7,269 bases of DNA. Source: Gemmatimonadota bacterium (GTDB lineage Bacteria > Gemmatimonadota > Gemmatimonadetes > Palauibacterales > Palauibacteraceae). The stretch covers positions 1 to 7,269 of the forward strand of contig JAUVTH010000071.1 of NCBI GenBank assembly GCA_030601615.1, given 5' to 3'. Positions 5,935 to 7,269 of this stretch are shown here, one piece after another; the first letter of the stretch is position 1; the number at the start of each line of letters is the position of its first letter. A model generated the notes under the pieces. The model did not search any database, was not told the DNA's origin, and saw nothing but the letters and a program-made list of their open reading frames with translations. Both the position numbers and the translations under genes were made by a program.

Positions 5935-6433
5935 TTTTCATCGCCGTCCGTACGGTGAAATCTACCGGAGGAAGCACGTCCTCCAGTCCGGGGAGGAAAT
6001 AAGTGTACGTGAAAGAAACGCTGACCGTGACCAACTCTTCGGGGCCGCCCCCGTCCGCCGGGTCGATCACGATGGAATCAGCGATCGCCAGAGGTCCGAC
6101 GGTCTCCCGCAGGATCTGCCGGATCGTCTCGGCGCGAGGGATCGGTTCTCCCGTCTGCGGATCTGTGCGCTGGTGCCCGGTGACCGCATATCGGGTGGCC
6201 TCTGCCACTGCGTGCTTCGCCGTCAGCTGTGACAGGCCGATACGACCGAACTCGAAGATGCCGAACATGAGGAAGAGCAGGACAGGCAGGACGAGGGCGA
6301 ATTCCACCAGCCCCGTACCGTGGCTTCCGCGCAACAGTCGGGCCGTTGCGCTACCGCGATATGTGGCGCCATCGTGCGCCCGAAACTGCTCGGATTCGGA
6401 CAACTCCCGAACCCGGGTTTTCCACATTGCCAT
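5915..6433 (-). CDS. TadE-like pseudopilin (first copy in the operon)
   Basis: This 172-residue TadE-like protein is the first gene of the minus-strand operon. The core is SHGTGLVEFALVLP with Gly39, Glu44 and Phe45 matching the Tad prepilin motif, then a membrane helix (about 46-66, ending FGIFEFGR). An extracytoplasmic part carries PQTGEPIPRAETIRQILRET (92-111) and an ending typed VSVSFTYTYFLPG, common in TadE-like proteins. The leader before the cleavage glycine is unusually long (39 residues, charged). The start is still favoured because GGAGG at 6440-6444 stands 6 nt before it; a second ATG two codons later is possible. The C-terminus overlaps the next TadE-like gene by 20 nt. The two copies share the N-terminal helix pattern but differ beyond it, so they are old paralogues rather than a recent duplication. 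Confidence 0.87.
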   Translation of the reverse strand: MAMWKTRVRELSESEQFRAHDGATYRGSATARLLRGSHGTGLVEFALVLPVLLFLMFGIFEFGRIGLSQLTAKHAVAEATRYAVTGHQRTDPQTGEPIPRAETIRQILRETVGPLAIADSIVIDPADGGGPEELVTVSVSFTYTYFLPGLEDVLPPVDFTVRTAMKNEPFIQ

Positions 6434-6439
6434 CGTCGA

Positions 6440-6444
6440 CCTCC
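6440..6444 (-). promoter_or_regulatory. Shine-Dalgarno of the first TadE-like gene
   Basis: On the minus strand this reads GGAGG, 6 nt before ATG 6433. Its first G is also the last base of the adjacent leader dyad (6444-6461), so folding of the dyad could limit ribosome access. Confidence 0.8.
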
Positions 6445-6461
6445 AATAGCCCCGCCTATTG
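6444..6461 (-). promoter_or_regulatory. Leader dyad touching the Shine-Dalgarno of the TadE/TadE/TadG operon
   Basis: CAATAG (6444-6449) and CTATTG (6456-6461) form a perfect 6-bp inverted repeat around a GC-rich 6-nt spacer. In the minus-strand mRNA it would be a small hairpin ending at the first base of the GGAGG; as DNA it could be an operator for a dimeric regulator, downstream of the predicted promoter. Either use would regulate the operon. No known factor is recognised. Confidence 0.4.
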
Positions 6462-6504
6462 CAGATCCGAGCGACTGGCCCGGTATAATTCGAAAAGGGC
6501 TTGT

Positions 6505-6533
6505 AGAATATGATGTTGGGGACGATATGTAAA
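6505..6533 (-). promoter_or_regulatory. Sigma70-like promoter of the TadE/TadE/TadG operon
   Basis: Read on the minus strand, TTTACA (6528-6533, 5 of 6 to TTGACA) and TATTCT (6505-6510, 4 of 6 to TATAAT) are separated by exactly 17 nt. A start near 6498 would give a leader of about 65 nt before ATG 6433. The region is AT-rich against a GC-rich background. The -35 lies within the arm of the terminator-like hairpin at 6529-6557. Confidence 0.55.
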
Positions 6534-6557
6534 GCCCCCCGGTCAACCGGGCTTTAC
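6529..6557 (-). terminator. Terminator-like hairpin between the CAP gene and the TadE operon
   Basis: GTAAAGCCC (6529-6537) and GGGCTTTAC (6549-6557) are perfect 9-nt inverted arms; an alternative register pairs CCCGG 6538-6542 with CCGGG 6547-6551 around a TCAA loop. The AAAGCCC/GGGCTTT layout resembles a bidirectional intrinsic terminator, although the A/T run is short. On the minus strand it lies 150 nt after the CAP gene stop and just before the next promoter, which fits termination of the CAP transcript. Confidence 0.65.
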
Positions 6558-6707
6558 GAACCGCTTCGAAAGTCGCCGGGCGCAGCAGTTCGTCACGTGT
6601 GGAAAACGAGGGTCGTGACGCGGTTGCGCGTCGTCCAGGCGACGGCCTGGAGACACTCTGGATCGTGTGGCGGGGGCGCTACACCGGGATCGGACAGGTC
6701 TCTGGGG
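6558..6707. other. Gene-free 3' region after the CAP gene
   Basis: This stretch between the hairpin and the CAP stop codon holds no convincing gene. A small pair of mutually exclusive arms (CGTCG/CGACG and CCAGG/CCTGG around 6629-6650) could fold in the CAP transcript's 3' end, but they are too short to call. Frames open here on either strand lack a Shine-Dalgarno and recognisable protein motifs. Confidence 0.6.
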
Positions 6708-7208
6708 TCAGCCGCTCGGTTGCTCGACCAGTACTTGTGTCCAGCGGTCGACGTACAAGCCCAGACCCTGGTGCGTGAAAGAGCAGTCCTCGAGGTTCGA
6801 CCGGTGCGGTGGGCTGTCCATCCACAACTCGATGACCGTCGCGGGGCCACGCACCGTCAGGGCGATATTCTCGGCGATCGACCCGTGCCATGTCACGCCG
6901 CCCACGAGGAGTCTTTCTGAGAGGTCGGTTCCCTCGGGCGTGAGATGGTCGAAGTAGGCGCGGCGAGCCATGTCCTTGCTGTGAGCCTCAGCCACCCGGG
7001 CCGTCGGTTCGTGCCACCGCAGCGGCTCACACCCGGCCGCCACCCGTCGGTGGTTCACGAGCAGGTGCAGCTCAGCGAGAGCCTCGGCCACCGTATCCTC
7101 ACTCGCTTGCTGGGCCGCCGAGAGTGATGGGACGGCGAGCCCGACGAGGGCCAGCAAGACTGTCACGAGGAGTCGTACCACCATCGCCCTGTCAGCTCTC
7201 TCGCTCAT
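6708..7208 (-). CDS. Secreted CAP/SCP-domain protein (YkwD-like)
   Basis: This is a 166-residue exported protein with a CAP (cysteine-rich secretory/PR-1-like) domain. A basic N-terminus and hydrophobic stretch (about 9-28, VVRLLVTVLLALVGLAVPSL) form a signal peptide with a likely cut after SLSA or SAA near residues 31-32. The CAP pattern runs from about 44: LHLLVNHRR, the first histidine in EAHSKDMARRAYFDH (His76), GSIAENIAL (Glu113), the SPPHRSN motif (His135) and GLGLYVDRWTQV at the end. Cys60 and Cys142 could form one disulfide. Bacterial CAP proteins are extracellular and of mostly unknown activity; no substrate can be named. ATG 7208 is preferred because it has GAGG 4 nt upstream and leaves a normal signal peptide; an in-frame ATG at 7256 would add 16 residues, and one at 7184 is also possible. 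It has its own hairpin downstream, so it is probably transcribed apart from the TadE operon. Confidence 0.9.
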   Translation of the reverse strand: MSERADRAMVVRLLVTVLLALVGLAVPSLSAAQQASEDTVAEALAELHLLVNHRRVAAGCEPLRWHEPTARVAEAHSKDMARRAYFDHLTPEGTDLSERLLVGGVTWHGSIAENIALTVRGPATVIELWMDSPPHRSNLEDCSFTHQGLGLYVDRWTQVLVEQPSG

Positions 7209-7225
7209 CGAACCTCTACCAAAGA

Positions 7226-7242
7226 AGGGACGGCAGGTCCCT
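7226..7242. repeat. Dyad upstream of the CAP gene
   Basis: AGGGAC (7226-7231) and GTCCCT (7237-7242) are perfect inverted arms with a 5-nt spacer, 18 nt before the preferred CAP start on the minus strand. It is followed on that strand by TCTTTGG. It may be a weak terminator for a gene beyond the window, an operator, or a leader hairpin; the window edge prevents a decision. Confidence 0.35.
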
Positions 7243-7269
7243 GACGCCGGATGCACGAAGACCCCGACC

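Noticed and set aside
6510..6920. 136-codon plus-strand frame after the TATAAT
   Set aside because: No Shine-Dalgarno, spans a terminator-like hairpin, runs antisense to the CAP gene and shows no protein motif.
1..7269. CRISPR array, insertion sequence, tRNA or attachment site
   Set aside because: No regularly spaced repeats, transposase motifs, terminal inverted repeats or tRNA-like folds with CCA-type ends were seen on either strand.

Overview
The window is GC-rich, densely coded bacterial DNA with Shine-Dalgarno starts, very short intergenic gaps and GC-biased third positions, which produce long spurious antisense reading frames. The soluble succinate dehydrogenase subunits, a CrcB plus DUF190 pair, TenA paralogues and TadE/TadG-type proteins suggest a free-living aerobic or facultative bacterium. 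A phylum such as Gemmatimonadota, or another lineage with the non-enterobacterial type of SdhAB, would fit, but this is a low-confidence guess from general resemblance. There are no tRNA or rRNA genes, CRISPR arrays, insertion sequences or phage genes.

Left half (1-4039, plus strand). Six genes read in one direction with almost no space between them: the 3' part of sdhA, sdhB (sharing one base with the sdhA stop), crcB (19 nt later), a DUF190 PII-like gene (ATGA overlap with crcB), and two TenA/thiaminase-II-family genes (2 nt and 33 nt gaps). This looks like one transcription unit combining succinate oxidation or fumarate reduction, fluoride export with a likely small-molecule sensor, and thiamin-pyrimidine salvage or a related reaction. 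The two TenA paralogues differ in one telling way: the second keeps the catalytic cysteine at residue 135, while the first has alanine there.

Junction (4040-4128). The left operon converges on a minus-strand operon. The gap holds a three-tier nested inverted repeat, a good candidate for a shared, U-tract-less terminator, followed by a 10-nt direct repeat.

Right half (4129-7208, minus strand). Reading right to left: a secreted CAP/SCP (YkwD-like) protein, a terminator-like hairpin, a sigma70-like promoter whose -35 lies inside that hairpin's arm, a short leader with a dyad touching the Shine-Dalgarno, then two TadE-like pseudopilins and a TadG-like protein with a von Willebrand A domain. The three Tad-type genes probably form an operon for envelope or pilus-associated proteins. 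No Tad secretion ATPase, platform, secretin or Flp pilin gene is in view.

Nothing here is clearly a new system. The items most worth a second look are the Cys-less/Cys-plus TenA tandem attached to crcB-DUF190 and sdhAB, and the compact terminator, promoter and leader-dyad arrangement controlling the TadE/TadE/TadG unit.
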